A DNA stretch of 64,000 bases from Phycisphaerales bacterium (GCA_020847175.1 JADLCM010000031.1:1-64000); one strand, 5' to 3'; counted from the stretch's first letter, positions 45,365 to 53,650 are shown. The notes: generated by a model not told the origin, from the letters alone. Made by a program: numbers and translations.

Positions 45365-45997
45365 TCAGTCGCGCGACATCTCGCCCTTCATGCAGAGTTC
45401 CTTGCTGCCGTCGGCGTTCAGCCAGTAGCAGGCTGAGACCTGGCGATCTTCGTCGGTGGCGTCCATGGTCATCAGGCACTTGCGGTTCTCGCCGGTGGTG
45501 GGGTCGAGCATCTCACCTTCGAACGTGAAGGTCTTGGTCTTGGCGTCGTAGGTGCCGGTGCTCATGGCGATGTTGGTCGCCATGTTCTCGACCCACACCG
45601 ACTCGAACTTCTTGGTGCCGCTGTTGAAGCCGATAATGCCCATGCCCTCGAAGGGCTGGCCCATGAACTCGCTCTTGACGTGCTCGATCACGAAGCGCCC
45701 GTCGAAGGCGAGCTCGCGGCTGACGTGGCCCTCGATATCCATCCACTCGTCGCCCGTCTTGAACTTCATCGTGCCCGACCAGTCGCCCACCATGGCGTGC
45801 AGGTGCTCATGCTCCTCGGAGAGCATCATCACCGGGGGCATGGGCATGTCCATCTCGGGCTGGCCCTGAGCTGCCCCCTCCGGCTGCGCCGCGAGCGCCC
45901 GCCCGGGCAGCTCGCCGCTCCAGCGGCCCGCGAAGAACGCACCCGCGGCGATGGTGGTGAGCACGAGAGTGGCCTTGGTGGTGTACGCCTTTTTCAT
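45365..45997 (-). CDS. DUF1579 family exported protein
   Basis: 210 residues from ATG 45997. A signal peptide (about 1-36, ending RALAAQ) is followed by a Pro/Met-rich stretch and a lipocalin-like DUF1579 domain: HLHAMVGDWSGTMKFKTG, SRELAFDGRFVIEHVKSEFM, FEGMGIIGFNSGTKKFESVW and TKTFTFEGEMLDPTTGE. The family has no assigned biochemical role. A GGAGTCGGAT ribosome-site region precedes the start. Confidence 0.88.
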   Translation of the reverse strand: MKKAYTTKATLVLTTIAAGAFFAGRWSGELPGRALAAQPEGAAQGQPEMDMPMPPVMMLSEEHEHLHAMVGDWSGTMKFKTGDEWMDIEGHVSRELAFDGRFVIEHVKSEFMGQPFEGMGIIGFNSGTKKFESVWVENMATNIAMSTGTYDAKTKTFTFEGEMLDPTTGENRKCLMTMDATDEDRQVSACYWLNADGSKELCMKGEMSRD

Positions 45998-46203
45998 ATC
46001 CGACTCCTTGGGTACGTGTTCTCGCCCGGTGCCGTCATTGGCCATCCCCCGCGCCGGCGGGGGTGTCTTTCTTCGCTTCCGGGCGCACACGCCGAAGGTA
46101 TGATAGGCTTTTGATAGGCTCCGTGTCAAGCAGCCTCGTCAAACCCGGCCGTAGACTCGGGTCCACGGCGGAATGCACACCCGAGCACGGAAGGGATCAC
46201 CAC

Positions 46204-47349
46204 ATGGCGAAGCGTGCGGGCACGGAGAGCCCCCAGGCCCCGAAGCCCGGCCTGAAAGGGCGCGATCAGGAGACCATCAAGAAGCTGGTCGGCCTCGCGG
46301 CAGAGGTTTCATCGCGCAGCCTGCGCGGCAAAGAGCCGGTCATCCACGTTCCGACGCGCTCGCGGTCCAACACCATCTGGGACAAGCGCAAGGGAATCCT
46401 GCGGATGGGCGAGGGCAAGAGCGACCGCCCGCTCTTTGATCTCAAGACCGCGCGCCAGTTCATGCAGACCATGCTGCACGCGAGCACGATCAAGGAGCTG
46501 ATCGAGGCGGGCAAGACGAGCAGCCTCCGCGGCGTCTTCTACAAGGCGAAGCACACAGTCGCGGGCACCAAGGAGAACACCTTCGACACACAGGACGAGA
46601 GCGACCCGATTCTCGAAGATCTTGAAGTGACCTTGGGCGCCCTCCGCGAAGAACTGCACGTGTTCGCCGAAAACCGCGGCAACCTCGTGGGCAACATCAC
46701 CGTGATCGACAAGGGCGACGAGATCAACGCGCGCCGGATGGGCTCCGGGGGGTGGGGCATTCCGTCGATCGTGGAGCCCGACGTGATCCAGTTCGGCAAG
46801 TGCGAAGCGAAGTTCGTGCTCCATGTCGAGAAGGGCACGGTGTGGGCTCGCTTCAACGAGGACCGATTCTGGGAGAAGCACAACTGCATCCTGACGCACG
46901 GCGCCGGGCAGCCCCCGCGCGGGTGCCGCCGGCTTCTGCAGCGACTGAACCAGGAGTTGAAGCTCCCGATCATCTGCGTGCTCGATTGCGACCCGTGGGG
47001 GCACTACATCTACAGCGTGATCAAGCAGGGCTCGATCTCGCTGGCCTTCGAGAGCAGCCGACTCGCGATCCCGGAGGCGAAGTTCCTGGGCATCCGGGCC
47101 AAGGACTACAAGGAGTGCGACCTGGGCGAAGCGGTCAAGATCGACCTCACCGACAACGATATCAAGCGTGCCAACGAGATCGCGGCGTATCCCTGGTTCG
47201 CGGAGGATGCCCGCTGGCAGCGGGAGATCAAACTGCTGCTGAACAACGGCTTCAAGATGGAAGTTGAAGCCATGATCAACAAGGGCATCTCGTTCATCAC
47301 CGAAACCTACGTGCCCGAGCGCCTCAAAGCCAAGGACTGGCTGGAGTAG
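46204..47349 (+). CDS. top6A: Topoisomerase VI subunit A / Spo11-like DNA-cleaving protein
   Basis: 381 residues, full length for the family. The catalytic tyrosine lies in SLRGVFYKAKH (Tyr113), the 5Y-CAP motif that attacks DNA. The Toprim metal site is present: Glu209 in FVLHVEKGTVWARF, and Asp261/Asp263 in VLDCDPWGHYIYSVIKQG. Archaeal-type blocks (FDTQDESDPILEDLE, MGSGGWGIPSIVE, ILTHGAGQPPRGCRRLL, AKFLGIRAKD) are well kept. Topo VI normally needs an ATP-binding B subunit, usually encoded next to A; none is in this window. A TAGACT box near 46153 and an AAGGGA site precede the ATG. It is probably an ancient transfer from archaea, and probably active if a B subunit or substitute exists. Confidence 0.92.
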   Translation: MAKRAGTESPQAPKPGLKGRDQETIKKLVGLAAEVSSRSLRGKEPVIHVPTRSRSNTIWDKRKGILRMGEGKSDRPLFDLKTARQFMQTMLHASTIKELIEAGKTSSLRGVFYKAKHTVAGTKENTFDTQDESDPILEDLEVTLGALREELHVFAENRGNLVGNITVIDKGDEINARRMGSGGWGIPSIVEPDVIQFGKCEAKFVLHVEKGTVWARFNEDRFWEKHNCILTHGAGQPPRGCRRLLQRLNQELKLPIICVLDCDPWGHYIYSVIKQGSISLAFESSRLAIPEAKFLGIRAKDYKECDLGEAVKIDLTDNDIKRANEIAAYPWFAEDARWQREIKLLLNNGFKMEVEAMINKGISFITETYVPERLKAKDWLE

Positions 47350-47378
47350 CCGGGGCCGCACGCGCCTTCGCCCCGGGG

Positions 47379-47384
47379 TATGCT
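47379..47384 (+). promoter_or_regulatory. Putative -10 box for leaderless zinc-ribbon gene
   Basis: TATGCT followed by 6 nt (CGCTCC) and ATG 47391, just after the topoisomerase gene stop. Confidence 0.5.
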
Positions 47385-47390
47385 CGCTCC

Positions 47391-48038
47391 ATGGGCGGCG
47401 CCCAGGATATCTCCAAGGCCGAGTTGTTCCGCGAACTGGGCTTTGCGCCTTCGGCGGAGTTGGAGCATGCGCTCGCCGAGGCAGGGCTGAGCAACCCGCG
47501 CAAGCCGCGCATCAGCCTGGACAAGCGCGAGGCGGTGCGAGCCCTGCTGGAGGGGGCGTTCTTCCGGGTGTGCGCCCGGGGCGACTGCCAGTTCAAGGCG
47601 CAGACCCTGGCCGGCGAGCGACGCGTGGCGCTCGCGTCGGGGCAGGACCGCTGCGAAGTCTGCGGCGGGAGCGTGAACCAGCGCGCGATCGATGCCATGA
47701 TCGAGGCCTGCCGCAGCGCAGGGTGGTCACGGGTGTGCGTGGTCGGCGGATCACCCAGCTCGCGCCGTGATCTTGATTCCGGCGTCGGCAAGAGGCTTGA
47801 ACTTCGCCTGATCGACGGCACCAAGACGCGAAACCTCAAGAGCGCCGCCGCCGACACCGAATGGGCCGACTGCGTGGTGCTCTGGGGCGGCACGCAGCTC
47901 GACCACAAAGTCTCAAACCTCTACCGGGGCGACCACGTCGTCACCGCGACAGCCCGGGGCGTGCCGGAAGTGGCGGCAACCGTCGAGCAGGCCGCCAAAC
48001 GTGCCGCGTCGCGCACCGGCCGACGCCCGGATCGATGA
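47391..48038 (+). CDS. Zinc-ribbon protein with DUF2325-like C-terminus, next to top6A
   Basis: 215 residues. Residues 1-55 look like a small helical DNA- or protein-binding module. A zinc site follows: Cys61 and Cys66 (CARGDC), then Cys88 and Cys91 (CEVCGG). The C-terminal half (RVCVVGGSPSSRRDLDSGVG, then RLIDGTKTRNLKSAAAD, DCVVLWGGTQLDHKV) has the alpha/beta pattern of DUF2325-type domains. It starts 41 bp after the topoisomerase VI A gene on the same strand but has its own TATGCT box. I do not know its function; a link to topoisomerase VI rests only on adjacency. Confidence 0.75.
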   Translation: MGGAQDISKAELFRELGFAPSAELEHALAEAGLSNPRKPRISLDKREAVRALLEGAFFRVCARGDCQFKAQTLAGERRVALASGQDRCEVCGGSVNQRAIDAMIEACRSAGWSRVCVVGGSPSSRRDLDSGVGKRLELRLIDGTKTRNLKSAAADTEWADCVVLWGGTQLDHKVSNLYRGDHVVTATARGVPEVAATVEQAAKRAASRTGRRPDR

Positions 48039-48245
48039 GAGCGGCAGGCGGCTTCGGGCCCCACTTCCGCTCGTCCTCCGAAGACGAGGGAAACACACGC
48101 AACCGGCGCGAACCCCCATCCGCAGCCGAGACCCGGGCACACATTTCCATATCTTCATGTCCTCATCGCTCCCGGGCAGACCAACTCAACCATGTGAGGC
48201 GGTTCGACGCTCCTCCGGTAGACTGCGGGCCCAGGAGCCGCCCGC

Positions 48246-49016
48246 ATGCACCCGCGCACCGACCTGACGAGCAATCCGTACGCGTTCAGCCGGCAGCAAC
48301 TGGTCTACGTGTGGTTGACGGGGGTTTCGATCACGTCGCTGGTGATGGCCAACGTGCTGGGGGTCAAGATCTTCAGCTATGAGACGGGCTGGACGCTGGG
48401 CGGCAAGCCCTTCAACGTCGAGCACACCGTGGGCATGTTGCCGTTCCCGGTTACGTTCCTGCTCACCGATCTCCTGAACGAGTACTACGGGAAGAAGGCG
48501 GCGCGCCGGGTGGCGTGGATTTCGTTCTTCATGGCCGCGCTGGCATTTGTGTTTATCCAGATTGCGCTCACGATGCCGACGCTGGAGGGGATCCCCGGGA
48601 CGGCGACAGACGCTGCGTTCCGCAATATTTTTGCCTCGGCGAGCCTGATGTACGTCGCATCGCTCATGGCCTTCCTGGGCGGCTCGATGCTCGACATCGT
48701 GCTGTTCGGGTTCTTCAAACGCCTGACGGGCGACCGGTACATCTGGGTCCGGACCACCGGCAGCACGGTCATCAGCCAGATGGTGGACAGCCTGCTCGTG
48801 ACCTTCCTGTTCTTCTGGGTGTTCCCGTCGATGCTTCACCCGCTGAACCCGGAGAAGTACGCCAAGGCAGCCGAGGCGGGATGGGTGCTCAAGACCGCGG
48901 CCACCGGCTACATCCTCAAGTTCTTCATCGCGCTCGCGATGACGCCGGTGATCTACTTCGGGCGCTGGGTGATGAGCCGGTGGCTCGGGCTCAAGCCGAT
49001 CCGCATGAGCCGGTAG
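48246..49016 (+). CDS. Queuosine precursor transporter (YhhQ/VUT family)
   Basis: 256 residues with six or more transmembrane segments. Family blocks are VMANVLGVKIF, FPVTFLLTDLLNEYYGKKAA (the conserved DLLNEYYG motif) and VRTTGSTVISQMVDSLLVTF. YhhQ takes up preQ0/preQ1 for queuosine in tRNA. The presence of gluQ at 5810, which acts on queuosine-tRNA, is consistent with this. The ATG at 48246 has an AGGAG site and a TAGACT box 23 nt upstream. Confidence 0.92.
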   Translation: MHPRTDLTSNPYAFSRQQLVYVWLTGVSITSLVMANVLGVKIFSYETGWTLGGKPFNVEHTVGMLPFPVTFLLTDLLNEYYGKKAARRVAWISFFMAALAFVFIQIALTMPTLEGIPGTATDAAFRNIFASASLMYVASLMAFLGGSMLDIVLFGFFKRLTGDRYIWVRTTGSTVISQMVDSLLVTFLFFWVFPSMLHPLNPEKYAKAAEAGWVLKTAATGYILKFFIALAMTPVIYFGRWVMSRWLGLKPIRMSR

Positions 49017-49019
49017 CGA

Positions 49020-49694
49020 TCAGGGCAATGCGAGGTCTTGGCGTGTCGGCACGCGGAGCATGATGGTCGCATCGTGGTCCGCCAGGTAGTCCTGGCGCAG
49101 CGCGACGAGCGGTGAGCGGTCCATCGCCCATCGCAGCAGGCCGAGCGTGTCGAAGCGGTAAGTCGGGCCGGGCTCCGGCGGTCCGGGGTAGCGGTCGCTG
49201 AGGAAGTTGAACAGGAGTGCCGCCCCCGGGATGTGCTCGATCGCGTTCCAGGCGATATCGAGCACCCGCTTCGCCTGACGGGGAGGAAACGTATTGAGCG
49301 AGCCGCCGAAGACGAGGGTGTCGAGGGCGTGCTCGCGCACGACGCGGGGGAGGTACAGGGGGTCGGCGGCGAAGTCCGCGTGCTCGAACCGGACGCGCAC
49401 TCCCCGTGCTTCGGCGGCCCCGCCCGCGAGGCGGGTGTAATCGCAGCCGAGGAGTTCCGGGAGGGCCTCGACACCCACGTACGCGGCGGGACTGACGCTG
49501 CGCGCGATGAACCAGGCGAGCAGGTCGGCCCGACCGCAGCCGAGATCGCCGACGCGCCGGCCCGAGAGCGGGAGCATGGCCTCGAGCGCTTCAAAGCGCC
49601 TTGCCTGGCTTTCCGGGCTGCGCCACAGGAGCACGTCAAACGTCGGCCCGTGCCAGCGGAGGGCGTTCCGATACGGCTGGAGAGGATCGGTCAC
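49020..49694 (-). CDS. SAM-dependent methyltransferase
   Basis: 224 residues if started at GTG 49694; the frame opens at ATG 49739 (239 residues). SAM motif I is RVGDLGCGRADLLAWF. AAYVGVEALPELL (acidic ribose-binding position) and LDTLVFGGSLNTFPP follow, typical of a class I Rossmann methyltransferase. The ATG at 49739 lies inside the loop of the flagellin terminator hairpin, so I prefer the internal GTG; neither has a clear ribosome site. The substrate is unknown. It might modify flagellin or another local product, but nothing in the sequence shows it. Confidence 0.75.
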   Translation of the reverse strand: MTDPLQPYRNALRWHGPTFDVLLWRSPESQARRFEALEAMLPLSGRRVGDLGCGRADLLAWFIARSVSPAAYVGVEALPELLGCDYTRLAGGAAEARGVRVRFEHADFAADPLYLPRVVREHALDTLVFGGSLNTFPPRQAKRVLDIAWNAIEHIPGAALLFNFLSDRYPGPPEPGPTYRFDTLGLLRWAMDRSPLVALRQDYLADHDATIMLRVPTRQDLALP

Positions 49695-49721
49695 GGCGGA
49701 TTGTTGGGGGCGCGCAGCGAA

Positions 49722-49751
49722 AAGGCCCCGGGCGTTCATGCCCGGGGCCTT
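49722..49751 (-). terminator. Intrinsic terminator of flagellin gene fliC1
   Basis: A perfect 12-bp stem (49722-49733 with 49740-49751) has a 6-nt loop, followed on the minus strand by TTCGCTG after the stem's own TT (TTTT in all). It is 30 bp past the flagellin stop. Confidence 0.85.
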
Positions 49752-49780
49752 GGGGTCAAGCGTGACGGGTCAGCGTCGGA

Positions 49781-51298
49781 TTACCCGAGGAGCTGGAGCA
49801 CCGTCTGGGGCTGCTGGTTGGCCAGCCCGAGGATGTTCACCGACGCGGTCGTCAAGATCTGCGAGCGAGTCAGCTCGGCGGTCTCGGCGGCGAAGTCGGC
49901 GTCGCGGATCACGCTCTGGGCGGCGTTGGTGTTCTCCACCGCGACGCTCATGTTGCGGATCGTGGACTGCACCGTGTTGCGCTGGAAGGCGCCGAGGCGG
50001 CCGCGGGTCGTCGAGACCTGCGAGATCGCGTTGGCAACGACCCGCTGGGCATCCTCCAGGTCGCCGTCGACCACGTTGAGGGTCTTGCCCGAGCCGAGGT
50101 CGTCAAGGTTGAAGACTTCGGCGTCGGAGTTCTCGTAGCGTCCGAGCTTGCGGGTCGCCACGTCGGTGATGCCGAGGGAGACCTTGCCCGCGATGTCCAC
50201 CTTGGAGGCGAGCTGGAAGTCGGCGCCGCCGCCGGAGATGTCGAAGGCCGCCACCGCACCCGGGGTCTGCGCAGCGGACTCGGTGAGGGTGATGGAGACA
50301 TCGAGGGTGTCGGTGTTGACGCGGAGCTTGCGGCCCGTGCTGGTCGCGGCGACTCCGTTGACGGTCGCGCCGATGTCCTGGCCCTCATCGCGCACGCCGT
50401 TGGAGGCGGCGGTGCTGCTGAAGGTCGCGGTCGCGCTGCCCTCGACGGTGCCCGCGTCGGCGGCTTCGAACTCGAAGATGCCGTTGCCGGACACACTGCC
50501 GTCTTCCACGACCTTGACCGACACGAAGGAGTCAGAGCCGTACTCCTGCGAGACGAGCGCGACGCCCGTGGAGTTGGCGCTGGCTGTCACGCCGGTCACG
50601 TCGGAGAAGGTGTTGATGGCGTCGGCGACCTGGGCCAGCGTGGTGCCCGAGGCGAAGGAGAGTTCGCGGCTGCCGAGCGAGCCGGTCACCTCGATGGTGA
50701 AGGTGCTGCCCGCGCCCAGGTCGAGCGATGCGCCGCCGAAGTCCATGAAGAGCTGGCCCTGCTGGGCGGACTGGGTCACGACCACATCAACCGAAAGGCT
50801 GTCGCCGGCGAACTTGGCGCCGTTGACCTGGAATGTGGAGACTTCGGCGGCGACGTTGGTCGTCTGGTAGTCGAAGTTGCCGTTGAGGAGCTTGATGCCC
50901 TGGAAGTTGGTGGCGCTGGAGATGCGGTCGATCGTCTGGAGGATCGAGTCGATCTGGAGCTGGTTCGCTTCCTTCTCCTCGTTGGAGAGGCCGGCGCTGC
51001 TGGCGGTGGAGGTGAGCAGGCCCTGGAGTTCGGTGAGGAGGCCGGAGACCTCCTGCAGGCCGCCCTCGGCGATGTTCACGACCTGGTCCGAGCGCTCGGC
51101 GTTGTCGATCGCGGCGCCGATGGCCTTGATCTCGGAGCGGAGGTTCTCGCTGGCGATCAGGCCCGCGGGATCGTCCTTGCCCCGGTTGATGCGCAGACCC
51201 GTGCTCAAGCGCTCGAGCGTTGAGTTCAGGCTCAGACCGTTCTGACCCAGCACGCGCTGGGCGATGAGCGATCCAACGTTTGTATTGATGCGACTCAT
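49781..51298 (-). CDS. fliC: Flagellin (paralogue 1)
   Basis: 505 residues. The D0/D1 ends are classic: MSRINTNVGSLIAQR and LERLSTGLRINRGKDDPAGL at the start, and QSVIRDADFAAETAELTRSQ with the GLANQQPQTVLQLLG tail. The central part (about 150-410) is a long beta-rich variable region with the flagellin-IN-like motif GTTLAQVADAINTFSDVTG. It is the filament subunit. The second flagellin lies upstream (51644). The 5' leader has an ACGGA hairpin over the GGAGG ribosome site. A terminator follows. Confidence 0.97.
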   Translation of the reverse strand: MSRINTNVGSLIAQRVLGQNGLSLNSTLERLSTGLRINRGKDDPAGLIASENLRSEIKAIGAAIDNAERSDQVVNIAEGGLQEVSGLLTELQGLLTSTASSAGLSNEEKEANQLQIDSILQTIDRISSATNFQGIKLLNGNFDYQTTNVAAEVSTFQVNGAKFAGDSLSVDVVVTQSAQQGQLFMDFGGASLDLGAGSTFTIEVTGSLGSRELSFASGTTLAQVADAINTFSDVTGVTASANSTGVALVSQEYGSDSFVSVKVVEDGSVSGNGIFEFEAADAGTVEGSATATFSSTAASNGVRDEGQDIGATVNGVAATSTGRKLRVNTDTLDVSITLTESAAQTPGAVAAFDISGGGADFQLASKVDIAGKVSLGITDVATRKLGRYENSDAEVFNLDDLGSGKTLNVVDGDLEDAQRVVANAISQVSTTRGRLGAFQRNTVQSTIRNMSVAVENTNAAQSVIRDADFAAETAELTRSQILTTASVNILGLANQQPQTVLQLLG

Positions 51299-51301
51299 TG
51301 G

Positions 51302-51326
51302 CGTCCTCCGTGATCGGCTCTGGACG
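51302..51326 (-). promoter_or_regulatory. Putative CsrA-binding hairpin on fliC1 mRNA
   Basis: On the minus strand CGTCC, a 15-nt loop ending CACGGA, then GGACG. The ribosome site GGAGG overlaps the ACGGA core and the 3' arm. The pattern agrees with CsrA blocking translation by binding the GGA site. Confidence 0.5.
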
Positions 51327-51577
51327 GTGAAGTTCGCGTGCCCGTCCGTGCGGCCTTAACGACTCTGCCGCATTCCCGCGGCCTTGGCTGAACCAGGTCG
51401 GCCGCACACGCGACTCGACCCGCCCCGCCCGGATCCGTCCGGGCACTGGCTTGACCCTGGCGCGGGTTGTGCCTCCCGCGTCGGGTTGGCTCATCGGAGA
51501 AGACCAGGGACGAGTTGAGTCGTCACGGAAGAACCGCCCCCGGATTTCCCGCAGAGACGGCGATTGCCATGCGCAAA

Positions 51578-51606
51578 CACCCTGAACGGGCGGGCCGTTC
51601 AGGGTG
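51578..51606 (-). terminator. Intrinsic terminator of flagellin gene fliC2
   Basis: A 12-bp stem (51578-51589 with 51595-51606) has a 5-nt loop. On the minus strand it is followed by TTTGCGC. It lies 38 bp beyond the fliC2 stop. The gap 51299-51643 holds this terminator and the fliC1 leader, and no gene. Confidence 0.8.
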
Positions 51607-51643
51607 CGAGAACCTCAGAAAGTGTGGTCAGGTCTCGATAACG

Positions 51644-53194
51644 CTACCCGAGGAGCTGCAGCACCTGCTGGCTCTGCTGGTTGGCGATGCCGAGCACCGT
51701 GGTGCCGCTGGAGGCCAGAATCTGAGCTCGCGTGAGGGCGCTGGTCTCCGCGGCAAAGTCGGCGTCGCGGATCATGCTCTGCGAGGCGCTCAGGTTCTCG
51801 AATGAGGCCTGGAGCGATCGGACATTGGTCTGCAGGACGTTGCGCTCGAAGGCGCCGAGCCGTCCGCGGAGCACGGTGATCTCATCGATGGCTTTGTCGA
51901 GGATGTCGCTCGAAGCGGAGAAGTCGTTCCGCCGCAGGCTGGAGGCGATGGCGTTCGACTCGCCGGTTTTGAGCGAACTCAGGAACTCGACCGCGTCGCC
52001 GGTGAAGGTACCACCCAGATTGCTGGCAGCAACAGACTGGATGCCGATGGACACCTGCTGGTTGGCGTTGACATCCTGGCCGAGCTGGAAGAGGGCGCCG
52101 CCGCCGGTGATGGTGAAGGACGAACTGGAGAGGCTCGGATCGATCGCGAAATCTTCCGCGAGGCGGAGTTCAATGCTGAGCGTGTTCGAGTTGACGTTGA
52201 TGCCCAGGCCATTGCCGGTCGCGAGAACGCCGTTGACGAGGGCCGTGACGTCCTGTCCGCCGTCACGTTCGGCGGTGACGAGGGCGGTGTTAGCCCAGTT
52301 GAAGGGGTCATCATCGGGAACCTCGGTGCCCTCGGTAAAGCGGTACAACTGCCAGTTGTCGTCGTCGGGGTCGGCGGGCTTGTCGAGGCGCGACACGCTG
52401 ACGAAGGAGTCGGTGCCGTACTCCGTGGTGCTGAAGGTCATGCCGGACGTGGTGTCCCCGTTGATGAGCGATGCCTCAACCCCCGTGAGCGCGGTCAGGG
52501 TGTTCACCGCCTCGACCACCTTGTCGAGCGTCTGGCCGCTTGCAATCGAGATCACGCCGACGCCCCTGGGCCCGCGGATTTCAAGGGTGAGGCTGCTGGT
52601 GATGGCGCCCGCGACCGGCGTGATGTTGCCGTTGAGGTAGAGCGAACCGGTCTGAGCACTGGCGAGCACGTCAACTTCGACGTCGAGCTGGGTTGAGTTG
52701 ATGAAGTTGGCGCCCTTGACGCGGGCCTCGGTGATGGCCCCTCCGGAGACTCCGGACAGGGCGTAGTCGCGGGAACCGTCGAGGAGCTTGAGCCCGCCGA
52801 AACTGGAAGTGTTGCTGATGCGGGTAATCGAGTCGATCGCCGAGTCGATCTGGAGCTGATTGGCCGATCTCTCCTGCGCCGAGTTGGCGCCGCTGTTGGC
52901 GGCCTCGACGATCAGGGCCTTCACAGAGTTGAGAAGATCGTTGACCTCGGCAAGCGCCGCCTCGGTCGTCGCGGTAACCGCCGTGGCTCGCTCGGCGTTG
53001 CGTATGCCCTGGTTGACTCCCGCGATATCGGCGCGAATGCGCTCGGCGATGATCAGGCCGGCAGGATCATCCTTGCCGCGGTTGATGCGGATGCCGGTCG
53101 AGAGCCGTTCGAGCCGGATATCCAGTTCGCTCTGGGTGCGTGCGAGGCGGGAGTTTGCCACCACGCTCGCAATGTTCGTGTTGATGCGTGACAT
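51644..53194 (-). CDS. fliC: Flagellin (paralogue 2)
   Basis: 516 residues with the same end domains as paralogue 1 (MSRINTNIASVVANSRLART, LERLSTGIRINRGKDDPAGL, SMIRDADFAAETSALTRAQI, GIANQQSQQVLQLLG). The middle has diverged (ANFINSTQLDVEVDVLASAQ, TEYGTDSFVSVSRLDKPADP). The two may build different filament zones or alternate. The leader has a 5-bp hairpin that presents ACGGA over the ribosome site. It lies 91 bp after csrA, in the fliW-csrA-fliC order expected for partner-switch control. Confidence 0.97.
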   Translation of the reverse strand: MSRINTNIASVVANSRLARTQSELDIRLERLSTGIRINRGKDDPAGLIIAERIRADIAGVNQGIRNAERATAVTATTEAALAEVNDLLNSVKALIVEAANSGANSAQERSANQLQIDSAIDSITRISNTSSFGGLKLLDGSRDYALSGVSGGAITEARVKGANFINSTQLDVEVDVLASAQTGSLYLNGNITPVAGAITSSLTLEIRGPRGVGVISIASGQTLDKVVEAVNTLTALTGVEASLINGDTTSGMTFSTTEYGTDSFVSVSRLDKPADPDDDNWQLYRFTEGTEVPDDDPFNWANTALVTAERDGGQDVTALVNGVLATGNGLGINVNSNTLSIELRLAEDFAIDPSLSSSSFTITGGGALFQLGQDVNANQQVSIGIQSVAASNLGGTFTGDAVEFLSSLKTGESNAIASSLRRNDFSASSDILDKAIDEITVLRGRLGAFERNVLQTNVRSLQASFENLSASQSMIRDADFAAETSALTRAQILASSGTTVLGIANQQSQQVLQLLG

Positions 53195-53196
53195 GC

Positions 53197-53215
53197 TGAT
53201 CCTCCGTGATGATCA
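53197..53215 (-). promoter_or_regulatory. Putative CsrA-binding hairpin on fliC2 mRNA
   Basis: Minus-strand TGATC, loop ATCACGGAG, then GATCA, a few nt before ATG 53194. ACGGA sits in the loop, and the GGAGG ribosome site is shared between loop and arm. Confidence 0.6.
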
Positions 53216-53285
53216 AGCCGCCGTGTTCGCCTCCGTGCGCCTGGCGGCCTCGTGCGTCGCCGGGGTCGAGCCCGGCGCTGGTGGT

Positions 53286-53627
53286 TCAGGCGTTGGCCTG
53301 CCTCTGGTCGGGGAACTGGATGGGGCGATGGGCGCCGTCGCCGTTCTCGAAGGGATGGGCGCTCAGCCGCGCGGCGCCGCCGACCCGCGACTTCTGCGGC
53401 CCCGGACGGATGGCCTGGCTGGCGGGGACGATGTCGGCGCTCGCGATGCGCGCCGCCTGCTGATTCTCCGCCTTGATCGCCTCGTACACCTCCTTGCGGT
53501 GCACGGCGATGCGGGGCGGAGCGTTGATTCCGAGGCGAACCTTGTCGCCCCGGATGTCGACGACGGTGATCTCGATCTCGTCGCCGATCATGATGGTTTC
53601 GTCGCGTTGCCGGGAGAGCACCAGCAT
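53286..53627 (-). CDS. csrA: CsrA translational regulator (flagellar paralogue) with long tail
   Basis: 113 residues from ATG 53627, with a strong AAAGGAGT site. Residues 1-60 are a near-consensus Csr[41 protein letters not shown], then [15 protein letters not shown], with the RNA-contacting strands and LGI...P core. The last 50 residues are a non-conserved polar tail, as in tailed CsrA variants that respond to FliW. It lies downstream of fliW and just before the flagellins, as in Bacillus hag control. A GCGCGC hairpin with an ACGGAA loop precedes its ribosome site (autoregulation). Confidence 0.95.
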   Translation of the reverse strand: MLVLSRQRDETIMIGDEIEITVVDIRGDKVRLGINAPPRIAVHRKEVYEAIKAENQQAARIASADIVPASQAIRPGPQKSRVGGAARLSAHPFENGDGAHRPIQFPDQRQANA

Positions 53628-53650
53628 GCGCGGACTCCTTTCCTGGCGCA

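Noticed and set aside
51302-51330. GCCGATCA upstream of fliC1 considered as a sigma-28 -10 box
   Set aside because: Transcription would start inside the ribosome site, and no good -35 partner lies at the right distance. The sequence is better explained as part of the CsrA hairpin.
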